Shown here: in pieces, positions 1-5,907 of the stretch | Position numbering within the stretch: position 1 is the stretch's first letter | Layout of the letters: every line of letters begins with the position of its first letter | Assembly: GCA_938040915.1 (NCBI GenBank) | Contig: CALHZE010000249.1 | Coordinates: forward strand, 1 to 7,617 | Source of the DNA: an uncultured Bacteroidia bacterium | Lineage (GTDB): Bacteria > Bacteroidota > Bacteroidia > Bacteroidales > CAJPTX01 | Direction: 5' to 3' | DNA length: 7,617 nt | Program-made: the position numbers and the translations under genes | Notes under the pieces: generated by a model | Database searches by the model: none | The model's input: the letters and a program-made list of their open reading frames with translations, nothing else | What the model was told of the DNA's origin: nothing

Positions 1-94
1 CAAAGGCGCAACACGATGTGTCTGCCCAAGGCAATAAACGAGTTTTGTGCCACTTTCCAAAGAATGCGCTAGAAGGGGTGTCGTGCGACCGTTT
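1..94. other. Unassigned edge sequence downstream of the acyltransferase gene
   Basis: No gene can be supported here. On the minus strand a frame opens at a possible GTG (53, reading left) and stays open to the window edge for 17 codons. This could be the first codons of a further gene of the leftward operon, 41 bp after the acyltransferase stop. On the plus strand a frame open from position 1 ends at TAG 70-72, so the tail of a convergent gene is the alternative. Neither peptide is recognisable. There is no clear stem plus T-run terminator after the acyltransferase stop at 95. Confidence 0.3.
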
Positions 95-973
95 CTACCG
101 GTGGTGTTTCCAGCGCTTGTGTGACCAGAGCCAACACGGGGGATTGGCGCGGATCGCCTCCTCTAAAAGTTGCATATAACGTGTCGTAATCGCGTGCTCA
201 GGCTCTTCGTTGGGGGTGTCGGTAATGAGCTTTAAGGTAACGGAATAGTACCCGCGCCTCACCCGCGTCATCTGACAGAAAAAGACAGGGGCGTTAAACT
301 GACGGGCGATGCGCTCTACCCCCGTGTATACCATCGTGTCTTGATGAAAGAACTCGAGCCAGAAGTGGTTGCCCCACGGCGGGGTTTGGTCAGAGATAAG
401 CCCGATAAGGGTCGGTTGCCCCTGTTTCTCAAAACGAAGGATCGCGCGCAAGATGTGCTGCATCGGCACGGCCGTCCCCCCGAGCCGTTCGCGTGCGTAG
501 GTAATAAAGCGCTCTATCCGTTTGTTATGTAGGGGTTTGTAAACATTGAGCATGTGGTGACGGAGGAGGGGCGCCGCCGTCGTGAGAAACTCCCAATTGG
601 CAATGTGTGCCGCCGCGATCACCACACTCCGCCCCTGCTCATAGTAAGGGAGAAGGACCTCATTGTTCGTATAAACACAACGTTGCATCATCCGACGCGG
701 CGAGGCGTGGAGGAGAAAGAGCGACTCTAGGATGAGATCTGACAAGTGACGATAGAAGCGGATGGCAATTTTCGCCCGCTGCGCCCTCGAAAGTTCGGGG
801 AAAGAGCGCTCGAGGTTTTGGCGGACCACCTTGCGACGGTAACGCACCACCGAACCGAGGAGAAAGGCGACAAAATCGCTCAGGGCATAAAAGAGCGGAC
901 GTGGGAGGATGGCTATAAGCCACGTCAGGGCATAAAAAAGCCCATAAAGGATAGCGTCGCCAAGGCGTTTCAT
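95..973 (-). CDS. LpxL/HtrB-family lipid A (Kdo2-lipid A) acyltransferase
   Basis: This is a 292-residue inner-membrane acyltransferase of the LpxL/HtrB family, which adds a secondary acyl chain to lipid A on the cytoplasmic face. The N-terminus has a hydrophobic anchor (about residues 8-40). It is followed by the family pattern RxNLxxSFPE (51-60), the catalytic HX4E dyad H123/E128 in the context HIANWE, a DQTP segment near 195-198, and a C-terminal PxCWLWSHKRWK block that matches the family's PxxYLWxHRRWK ending. The ATG at 973 lies 12 bp after the upstream phosphatase stop and gives the normal family length (about 290-310). It is the last clear gene of the leftward operon. Bacteroidota often carry one such enzyme with its own acyl specificity, so I do not choose between lpxL and lpxM symbols. 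Family assignment is firm; acyl donor and position are not visible. Confidence 0.95.
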   Translation of the reverse strand: MKRLGDAILYGLFYALTWLIAILPRPLFYALSDFVAFLLGSVVRYRRKVVRQNLERSFPELSRAQRAKIAIRFYRHLSDLILESLFLLHASPRRMMQRCVYTNNEVLLPYYEQGRSVVIAAAHIANWEFLTTAAPLLRHHMLNVYKPLHNKRIERFITYARERLGGTAVPMQHILRAILRFEKQGQPTLIGLISDQTPPWGNHFWLEFFHQDTMVYTGVERIARQFNAPVFFCQMTRVRRGYYSVTLKLITDTPNEEPEHAITTRYMQLLEEAIRANPPCWLWSHKRWKHHR

Positions 974-985
974 CGGGCGGATGGT

Positions 986-1864
986 CTAAAGGCACAGATC
1001 GGCAAGGGTGAAGCGCGGGTGGGGCGTCATAAAGTGCTGGATGTTTTCGCGGAGCTCGTCTAACAGCCTCGGAGCGGCACAAATGACCTCGGTCGCCTTT
1101 GTATAAGAGGCGCCGCCCGAGAAATCACAGAATCGTGCCCCCGCCTCTTGCGCAATAGCGATACCAGCGGCGATGTCCCAGATATGCAACCCATATTCGT
1201 AAAAAGCGTCAAAACGCCCCGCCGCCACATACGCGATATCCGTAGCCGCCGACCCTAGGCGACGCACCCCCGTAGAATGCGCAATGACATACTCGAGGGT
1301 CTCCATCAAGCTCTTCAGCTTGCCATAATCTTGATACGGAAACCCCGTCGCCACAAAGGCATCAGCGAGCAGCTCACAGTCGGTCACGTGAATCGGCATG
1401 CCATTACAGAAAGCTCCGCCGCCCTGTACGGCAGAAAAGATCTCGCGACGCGTCACTTCGCCAATCACCCCCAATGGGAACGTCTGTTCCTCAGAGGTGA
1501 CCGCCATCAAGCCAATGCTTACCGCCACAGGGCCTGCGCCGTGGATGAAATTGGTCGTTCCGTCAATGGGGTCTATCACCCAGTAATATCCCGCGTCGTA
1601 ACGCCCGCCAGTCATCGGATTCCCCTCTTCGGAAATAGCGCCAATTTCGGGGTACAGCTTCCCTAGTTCGCTCACGACGAAGGCGTCGAGCTCCTTGTCG
1701 AGATTGGTCACATAGTCGTTGCGCCCCTTGGTCTCTATCCGCAGGTCTTGGCGATGTTGTAACCCTTGGGCGATGCGCTCAGAGGCTTGCTCGGCAATGT
1801 GGCATACGTTTGCAGCCATTTCACGCCGATAGTCGAGCGAGTGTTCGAAGTCTTGGAACCACAT
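986..1864 (-). CDS. Inositol monophosphatase (IMPase/SuhB) family protein
   Basis: This is a 292-residue Mg2+-dependent, Li+-sensitive-type sugar phosphatase. Visible motifs are KGRNDYVTNLD (47-57), the EE pair at 79-80 (first Glu is the usual metal ligand), motif DPIDGTTNF (98-106; D98 and D101 bind metal) and HIWDIAAG (227-234; D230). All metal ligands are present. The spacing and the DPIDGTTNFIHG form fit IMPase/SuhB better than CysQ-type bisphosphate nucleotidases or fructose-1,6-bisphosphatase, but the physiological substrate cannot be read from the motifs. The frame stays open for 57 codons upstream inside mtaB. I chose ATG 1864 because it starts 13 bp after the mtaB stop and gives a normal length; a second ATG at residue 16 is possible. 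There is no Shine-Dalgarno upstream, so translation is probably helped by mtaB. The stop at 986-988 is 12 bp before the acyltransferase start. Confidence 0.94.
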   Translation of the reverse strand: MWFQDFEHSLDYRREMAANVCHIAEQASERIAQGLQHRQDLRIETKGRNDYVTNLDKELDAFVVSELGKLYPEIGAISEEGNPMTGGRYDAGYYWVIDPIDGTTNFIHGAGPVAVSIGLMAVTSEEQTFPLGVIGEVTRREIFSAVQGGGAFCNGMPIHVTDCELLADAFVATGFPYQDYGKLKSLMETLEYVIAHSTGVRRLGSAATDIAYVAAGRFDAFYEYGLHIWDIAAGIAIAQEAGARFCDFSGGASYTKATEVICAAPRLLDELRENIQHFMTPHPRFTLADLCL

Positions 1865-1877
1865 AGTTTGTTTTGGG

Positions 1878-3158
1878 TTAAGGGATTTCTTGCGCAAGGA
1901 TGTAGTCTGGACGGTAGTCACAGAGGGTGACGGGGACGATCTGCCCGTGTTGTGCCGTACGGGCTGGGAAAGCCACGGGGAGGTAGTGCTCAGAGTGACC
2001 GGTAGCGCGCCCTTGGGCGTCGATTCGCTCGACAAGCACTTTCGCTACCGTGCCCAAAAAGTGGCGCGCATAAGCCTCTTGAAACGCCTCGTTAGCGGTC
2101 ATGAGCTCGGTCATCCGTTCGTGCACCACTGGGGCGGATACCTGATTGGGGTAGGTGGCGGCCGGCGTGCCGGGGCGCTTGGAGTAGGGAAAAAGGTGGA
2201 GGTAGGACGGCGCGAGCGTTTCCAGAAATTGTTTCGTTTCACGGAAATGCGCGTCGGTCTCGCCAGGGAACCCCACGATAAGGTCGATGCCGAGGAACGG
2301 TCGCTCAAAGGCGCGGCGTGCTGCGGCAATGCGCTCCGCATAACGCTCGGTCGTGTAACGTCGCCCCATCGCACGCAAAATCTCATCTGCCCCCGCCTGT
2401 AAAGGGATGTGGAAGTGGGGCATAAAGGCGCGCGAGGTGGCTAAGAAGTCAAGGATTTCGTCAGAGAGGAGGTTGGGCTCGAGGGAGGAGATGCGGTAAC
2501 GCTCGATGGCTTGTATCGCGTCAAGAGCCCGCAAAAGGTCGATAAAACGCTCGTGGTGCGCACGACCGAAGTCGCCCGTATTCACCCCCGTGATGACGAC
2601 TTCGAGGATACCCGCCTCGGCAATGGCGTGTACTTGGTCGACGACCTCGGCAATCGTGGCACTACGACTCTCTCCGCGCGCCTGCGGGATGGCACAGTAG
2701 GAGCAGTGATATCCACACCCGTCTTGCACTTTGAGAAAGGCTCGTGTGCGCCCCCCCTTGGAGAAAGCGGGAAAGTAGGTCTCGGAGTCAGTGCAGGTCG
2801 GAGTCTCGCCCTTCCCCTCTAGCGTATTTAACACGATTTGCGCCAACTTCCCCTTGTCGTGACGGGCAATGACGAGGTTGACGGTGTCGATCACCTGGGC
2901 TTCCTTGAGTAACAGATCGGCATAACACCCCACCAAGACGATAAAGGCGTCGGGGGCAAGGCGTCGGAATTTATGGAGTTCTTGTCGGCACTTTTTTTGT
3001 GCCTGCTCAGTCACCGCACAAGAGTTGAGGAGGCAGATCTGTGCCTCTTGCGGGTGTGTCACGACCGACACGCCGAGCGCCTCAAACTGTCGTTGGTAGG
3101 TCGCCGTCTCGGAATAGTTGAGTTTGCACCCGAGGGTGTCGAGGTAGACCGTAGGCAT
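1878..3158 (-). CDS. mtaB: tRNA t6A37 methylthiotransferase MtaB (radical SAM)
   Basis: This 426-residue enzyme converts N6-threonylcarbamoyladenosine at position 37 of ANN-decoding tRNAs to the 2-methylthio form, using two 4Fe-4S clusters. The N-terminal methylthiotransferase domain has its three cluster cysteines at C11 (LGCKLN), C47 (NSCAVT) and C78 (VGCYA). The radical-SAM cluster is CX3CX2C at C148, C152 and C155. SAM-domain landmarks follow: ITGVNTGDFG, SSLEPNLLSDE, HIPLQAGADEILRAMGRRYT and DLIVGFPGETD. A TRAM-like RNA-binding domain occupies about residues 363-425. LGCKLNYSE separates it from MiaB (YGCQMN) and from RimO. Family length is normal. ATG 3158 lies 15 bp downstream of the dapB stop, and the stop at 1878-1880 is 13 bp before the phosphatase start, so it is the second gene of the operon. 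Confidence 0.96.
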   Translation of the reverse strand: MPTVYLDTLGCKLNYSETATYQRQFEALGVSVVTHPQEAQICLLNSCAVTEQAQKKCRQELHKFRRLAPDAFIVLVGCYADLLLKEAQVIDTVNLVIARHDKGKLAQIVLNTLEGKGETPTCTDSETYFPAFSKGGRTRAFLKVQDGCGYHCSYCAIPQARGESRSATIAEVVDQVHAIAEAGILEVVITGVNTGDFGRAHHERFIDLLRALDAIQAIERYRISSLEPNLLSDEILDFLATSRAFMPHFHIPLQAGADEILRAMGRRYTTERYAERIAAARRAFERPFLGIDLIVGFPGETDAHFRETKQFLETLAPSYLHLFPYSKRPGTPAATYPNQVSAPVVHERMTELMTANEAFQEAYARHFLGTVAKVLVERIDAQGRATGHSEHYLPVAFPARTAQHGQIVPVTLCDYRPDYILAQEIP

Positions 3159-3173
3159 GGGGTGTCGTCCCCC

Positions 3174-3932
3174 TTATTCGTGCAAAAGGTCGTTGATGGA
3201 GAAAAGCCCCGCTCGACCGATCAGGAACTCGGCCGCCGCAAGCGCACCGAGGGCAAAGCCTTCGCGGTTCTTAGCCTCATGGGTGAGCGTAATGGTGTCT
3301 TGGGGCGAATCGAGGCAGACGGTATGGACGCCTGGGACACTTCCCACGCGGTGGGCTGTAATCGGGAGCGTGGTGGTGTGGCTCGTCCCCTCCCCTGTCA
3401 GCTCCCACCCCGCGTAGGCATTTTCGCCCTCGAGGAAAGGTTGTGCGAAGGCTATCGCCGTGCCGCTTGGGGCATCGAGTTTGGCGGTGTGGTGGGTCTC
3501 GTCGATAGCGACGGCATATTGCGGAAAGCGACTGCGGAACTTTGCCAAGAGAGCGGCGGCACGCAAAGCGATGTTGACCCCGATGCTAAAGTTCGGGGCA
3601 TAGAAGAGCGCGGCGGAGGGGTGTTGTTGCAACAACTGCGTAAGGCGCGGGAGGTGGTCATACCAACCGGTGGTGCCACAGACGACGGGGAGGCAAGCCT
3701 CGATGCAGGCGGCGAGGTTGTCGGGGGCGGCGGCTGGGGTGGTAAACTCTATAGCGACGTCGGCGAGGTGTGGGTGTTGGGTGAGGTAGTCGACGAGGCG
3801 CGTGTCTTGGTCTATGCGCGCCACGACCTTGTGACCGTGTTGCAAGGCGAGGTTTTCGACGACGTGCCCCATCTTGCCATAGCCGATGAGGGCGATGCGC
3901 AGGGGCGTGGAAGCGGGCGTATTTTGGTTCAT
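3174..3932 (-). CDS. dapB: 4-hydroxy-tetrahydrodipicolinate reductase DapB
   Basis: DapB reduces 4-hydroxy-tetrahydrodipicolinate with NAD(P)H in the diaminopimelate/lysine pathway, feeding peptidoglycan precursor synthesis in the cytoplasm. The 252-residue product has the N-terminal dinucleotide-binding GYGKMG (17-22), the FTTP segment (63-66), CGTTGW (85-90), APNFSIGVN (112-120) and the substrate signature ETHHTAKLDAPSGTA (145-159). H147 and K151 correspond to the catalytic His and Lys of the family. It is a little shorter than the E. coli enzyme (273 residues). The frame opens at an ATG at 3959, but that codon overlaps the -7 promoter box (3957-3964). I therefore place the start at ATG 3932, 10 residues before the first beta strand. 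It is the first gene of the leftward operon. Confidence 0.96.
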   Translation of the reverse strand: MNQNTPASTPLRIALIGYGKMGHVVENLALQHGHKVVARIDQDTRLVDYLTQHPHLADVAIEFTTPAAAPDNLAACIEACLPVVCGTTGWYDHLPRLTQLLQQHPSAALFYAPNFSIGVNIALRAAALLAKFRSRFPQYAVAIDETHHTAKLDAPSGTAIAFAQPFLEGENAYAGWELTGEGTSHTTTLPITAHRVGSVPGVHTVCLDSPQDTITLTHEAKNREGFALGALAAAEFLIGRAGLFSINDLLHE

Positions 3933-3956
3933 ACTGCCTAGAGTTTTTAGGTTGTG

Positions 3957-3964
3957 CAAAGATA
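3957..3964 (-). promoter_or_regulatory. Bacteroidota-type -7 box of the dapB operon promoter
   Basis: Read on the minus strand, this is TATCTTTG, a perfect match to the TAnnTTTG -7 element used by the Bacteroidota primary sigma factor. Transcription would begin near 3950, leaving a leader of about 18-20 nt before ATG 3932. No TTG is present at the expected -33 distance (about 3983-3986), where the palindrome at 3972-3986 lies instead. This suggests a promoter that depends on, or is controlled by, a bound factor, though that is inference. The same eight bases form the -7 box of the opposing permease promoter. Confidence 0.72.
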
Positions 3965-3971
3965 GTGAAAA

Positions 3972-3986
3972 CCGTCCTAGGGACGG
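3972..3986. promoter_or_regulatory. Perfect interrupted palindrome in the dapB promoter (possible operator)
   Basis: CCGTCC - TAG - GGACGG is a perfect 6-bp inverted repeat with a 3-bp centre. It covers about -22 to -36 relative to the inferred dapB start site, where the missing -33 element should be. This position suits a repressor or activator site. It could equally be a short dispersed palindrome, because a 13/15 match occurs after ribBA at 7141-7155. The symmetry is seen directly; binding is inference. Confidence 0.4.
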
Positions 3987-4051
3987 ACCTTCCTAAATGC
4001 TTTAGTTTTTCCTTAATTCCCCCTTCCTCACACCGTGCTCCTCTGCTTACA

Positions 4052-4106
4052 CACCGTACTCTCGCCGTACCATCACCGTACTCTCACCGTACCATCACCG
4101 TACCCA
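4052..4106. repeat. Five tandem 11-bp repeats (CACCGTACTCT / CACCGTACCAT)
   Basis: Five consecutive 11-bp units share the core CNCCGTAC. They start at 4052 (CACCGTACTCT), 4063 (CGCCGTACCAT), 4074 (CACCGTACTCT), 4085 (CACCGTACCAT) and 4096 (CACCGTACCCA). The endings CTCT and CCAT alternate, so the array is also a 22-bp repeat in two and a half copies. A looser copy, CACCGTGCTCC, lies at 4031. The period is close to one helical turn, so every core would face the same side of the DNA. The array sits about 100-155 bp upstream of the inferred dapB start site and more than 210 bp upstream of the permease -33 box. Confidence 0.85.
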
Positions 4107-4116
4107 AAACCTACCC

Positions 4117-4143
4117 AAAAAAGCGCCTCCGACGCGCTATTTT
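4117..4143. terminator. Hairpin with flanking A and T runs (possible bidirectional terminator)
   Basis: AGCGC (4122-4126) pairs with GCGCT (4134-4138) across a 7-nt loop. Beyond one A-A mismatch, the stem extends through AAAA (4117-4120) and TTTT (4140-4143). An A run upstream and a T run downstream make it terminator-like on both strands, although the GC stem is only 4-5 bp. No gene ends here, so if it functions it would insulate the two divergent operons from each other's antisense transcription, or it is a relic. Confidence 0.3.
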
Positions 4144-4319
4144 ATACGAGTTCGTCTATTTCCTCAGTCCATTCTTTTGATTTCAGTCTTAAAAAGAGTA
4201 TTTGGAATTCCTAAAGATCTGTCTGTGCGGAGACCCGCCACTTATCAACCGGATGTGCGAGAATTGTTGTACGAACGACACGAGAGTGGGGCGTATAACA
4301 GGGAGCAGAGCGCGGCTTT

Positions 4320-4349
4320 TTTGACACACTTTCAAAAGTGGTATCTTTG
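4320..4349 (+). promoter_or_regulatory. Bacteroidota-type promoter of the permease-ribBA operon
   Basis: A -33 TTTG (4320-4323, preceded by more T) is followed after 18 bp by the -7 box TATCTTTG (4342-4349), close to the Bacteroidota consensus. Transcription should start around 4354-4357, leaving about 25 nt before GTG 4380. This supports that GTG as the start, because the frame's earlier GTG at 4338 lies inside the promoter. Confidence 0.75.
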
Positions 4350-4379
4350 TGCTGGAGAAACACTAGCCTAAGAGAGACC

Positions 4380-5888
4380 GTGAAGCGACTCTACGTATTT
4401 CTGTTACGCGCCTACATCGGGCCGATGGTCATGACCTTCTTCATCGTCATGTTCATCCTTCTGATGCAGTTTCTTTGGCGCTATATAGACGACCTCGTGG
4501 GGAAGGGGATGGACTTTACCCTCGTCGCCGAATTGTTGCTTTATGCCTCAGTAGGGCTCATCCCCATGGCTCTCCCGCTAGCTACTATGCTGGCCGTACT
4601 GATGACCATGGGCAACCTTGGCGAACATAACGAGCTACTCGCAATGAAGTCGGCGGGCATTTCCCTACCGCGCATCATCTTTCCCCTCGGCGTAGTCAGT
4701 CTACTCGTCACCGTATTTGCCTACGGGGTCGCCGACTACCTAGTGCCCGTCTCGACCCTCAAGATGCGCACGCTCATCTATAGCCTACAGCAACAGCGCC
4801 CAGACCTCGTCATCCGTCCGGGGGTCTTTTACAATGATATTGCGGGGTATAGTCTGCGGATTGGTGCACGCGATCGCGATGGTCGCATGATGCGCGACCT
4901 CATGATTTATGACCACTCGGCGGGGCGAGGCAACGTCTCGGTCACGCGCGCAGACTCGGGGCTCATCACCGTAAGCCCCGACAGTAAATATCTGGTCGTA
5001 GAGCTCTATAGTGGCACTCGTTATGACGAGACCGACCCCGACGCTGTCACCTCGTCAAATGCGAAACGTGGAGCTCGCACCACCCACTTCCGGCGCGAGC
5101 GTCTCGTCAAGCGCCTCGAGGGGTTTGGTTTTGAGCGTTCGAACGAAGACATTTTTTCCAACACCTATCACGTGATGAACACGTGGCAACTCCGCCGCGC
5201 GGTCGACTCCATCTCGGGGCGTCAAGACTCGATGATCGGGGCAGAGCACCTACGATTCGCCGAGGAGTTTTTTTACCGAAAGCCTTTTATAGACACCGTT
5301 ACTCATCGCGAGGTGTGTGACACGTTTCGCCTGCTCACACACTATGCGGGTCTCGACACCACGCAGCGAAAACAGGTGCTCATGGGGGCGATAGAGGACG
5401 CCCAGCGGATCAAGAGTCACGTGTCGAGCTATAACGACGACCTGAGTTATGAGACGAAGATGGTGGCGAAGCACCTGATCGAGTTTTTTCGGAAGTATTC
5501 GATGTCGTTGGCAGTCTTGATCTTCTTCCTGATCGGTGCTCCGTTGGGGGCCATCATTCGCAAGGGAGGGTTAGGGATGCCGGTGGTGGTGTCGGTGCTC
5601 TTCTTTGTGGTCTATTATGTGATCTCCATCACGGGAGAGAAGATGGTGCGCCAGCTCGCCACCGAGGCGTGGGTAGGGATGTGGGTATCGACGTTTATCC
5701 TCATCCCGCTAGCGGTCTTTCTTCTTTACAAGGCGACGACCGACTCGGTTTTGCTCAACCGCGACTGGTATGCGCGGTCGGTGCGGCGGTGGTTGCGAGT
5801 GCACAAAAAGCTATTACGATTGTTGCATAAGAGACGGGCGGCGCGTGCAGACGAGACTGCCGCCGAGGGCTCGTTACGAGATAGATAA
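4380..5888 (+). CDS. LptF/LptG (YjgP/YjgQ) family permease, LPS transport
   Basis: This is a 502-residue inner-membrane permease of the Lpt ABC transporter, which extracts LPS and passes it to the periplasmic bridge together with LptB2 and LptC. Three N-terminal membrane segments (about 14-36, 46-76, 99-123) and three C-terminal ones (about 372-394, 400-420, 431-452) flank a large periplasmic domain (about 125-365). This is the LptF/G layout. ELLAMKSAGIS (85-95) matches the cytoplasmic coupling-helix region, and GAPLGAIIRKGGLGMP (386-401) is the conserved block after TM4. The tail from about 455 is strongly basic. I chose GTG 4380 because the promoter covers the earlier GTG at 4338, a weak GAGAG lies just upstream, and KRLYVFLLRAYIGP is a typical family N-terminus. 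The sequence does not tell LptF from LptG. It is followed after 19 bp by ribBA. Confidence 0.92.
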   Translation: MKRLYVFLLRAYIGPMVMTFFIVMFILLMQFLWRYIDDLVGKGMDFTLVAELLLYASVGLIPMALPLATMLAVLMTMGNLGEHNELLAMKSAGISLPRIIFPLGVVSLLVTVFAYGVADYLVPVSTLKMRTLIYSLQQQRPDLVIRPGVFYNDIAGYSLRIGARDRDGRMMRDLMIYDHSAGRGNVSVTRADSGLITVSPDSKYLVVELYSGTRYDETDPDAVTSSNAKRGARTTHFRRERLVKRLEGFGFERSNEDIFSNTYHVMNTWQLRRAVDSISGRQDSMIGAEHLRFAEEFFYRKPFIDTVTHREVCDTFRLLTHYAGLDTTQRKQVLMGAIEDAQRIKSHVSSYNDDLSYETKMVAKHLIEFFRKYSMSLAVLIFFLIGAPLGAIIRKGGLGMPVVVSVLFFVVYYVISITGEKMVRQLATEAWVGMWVSTFILIPLAVFLLYKATTDSVLLNRDWYARSVRRWLRVHKKLLRLLHKRRAARADETAAEGSLRDR

Positions 5889-5907
5889 CAACATTTAGGG
5901 TAAAGAG

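Larger units (their letters stand above)
3933..4379. other. Divergent intergenic region between the dapB operon and the permease-ribBA operon
   Basis: The 447 bp between the two start codons hold both promoters, the palindrome at 3972-3986, a pyrimidine-rich stretch (about 3987-4050), the 11-bp repeat array (4052-4106) and a hairpin flanked by A and T runs (4117-4143). From about 4140 the DNA looks more AT-rich than the flanking genes. A 64-codon frame with only a TTG start (4177-4371) runs through 4180-4371 but overlaps the permease promoter and resembles no protein I recognise, so I do not call it. No tRNA or riboswitch is apparent. Confidence 0.7.

Noticed and set aside
660..1082. 140-codon minus-strand frame across the phosphatase/acyltransferase junction
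   Set aside because: It is in a different frame from two well-supported genes on the same strand, and its Pro/Arg-rich product looks like out-of-frame translation.
1865..2035. N-terminal extension of the IMPase-family protein by 57 residues
   Set aside because: The extension lies within the 3' end of mtaB and is low-complexity Ser/Thr/Pro-rich. ATG 1864 gives the normal family length.
2973..3941. 322-codon plus-strand frame opposite dapB and the start of mtaB
   Set aside because: It lies entirely antisense to genes with full motif sets. Its product is Gly/Val/Glu-rich without a recognisable domain, as expected of a shadow frame in GC-rich coding DNA.
3933..3959. Nine-residue N-terminal extension of DapB from ATG 3959
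   Set aside because: That codon overlaps the TATCTTTG promoter box, so it would lie upstream of the inferred transcript start.
4052..4106. CRISPR array
   Set aside because: The units are 11 bp and contiguous with no spacers, so this is a tandem repeat and not a repeat-spacer array.
3965..4180. 71-codon plus-strand frame across the 11-bp repeats
   Set aside because: Its sequence is mostly the translation of the tandem repeat (Pro/Ser/Thr/His-rich). It has no homolog I recognise and no promoter facing that way.
4338..4379. Permease start at GTG 4338
   Set aside because: It would begin inside the promoter, before the inferred transcription start. GTG 4380 gives the usual short, basic N-terminus before the first membrane segment.
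5889..5907. FMN riboswitch for ribBA
   Set aside because: Only 19 bp separate the permease stop from the ribBA start, and no FMN-aptamer-like sequence is recognisable upstream of either gene.
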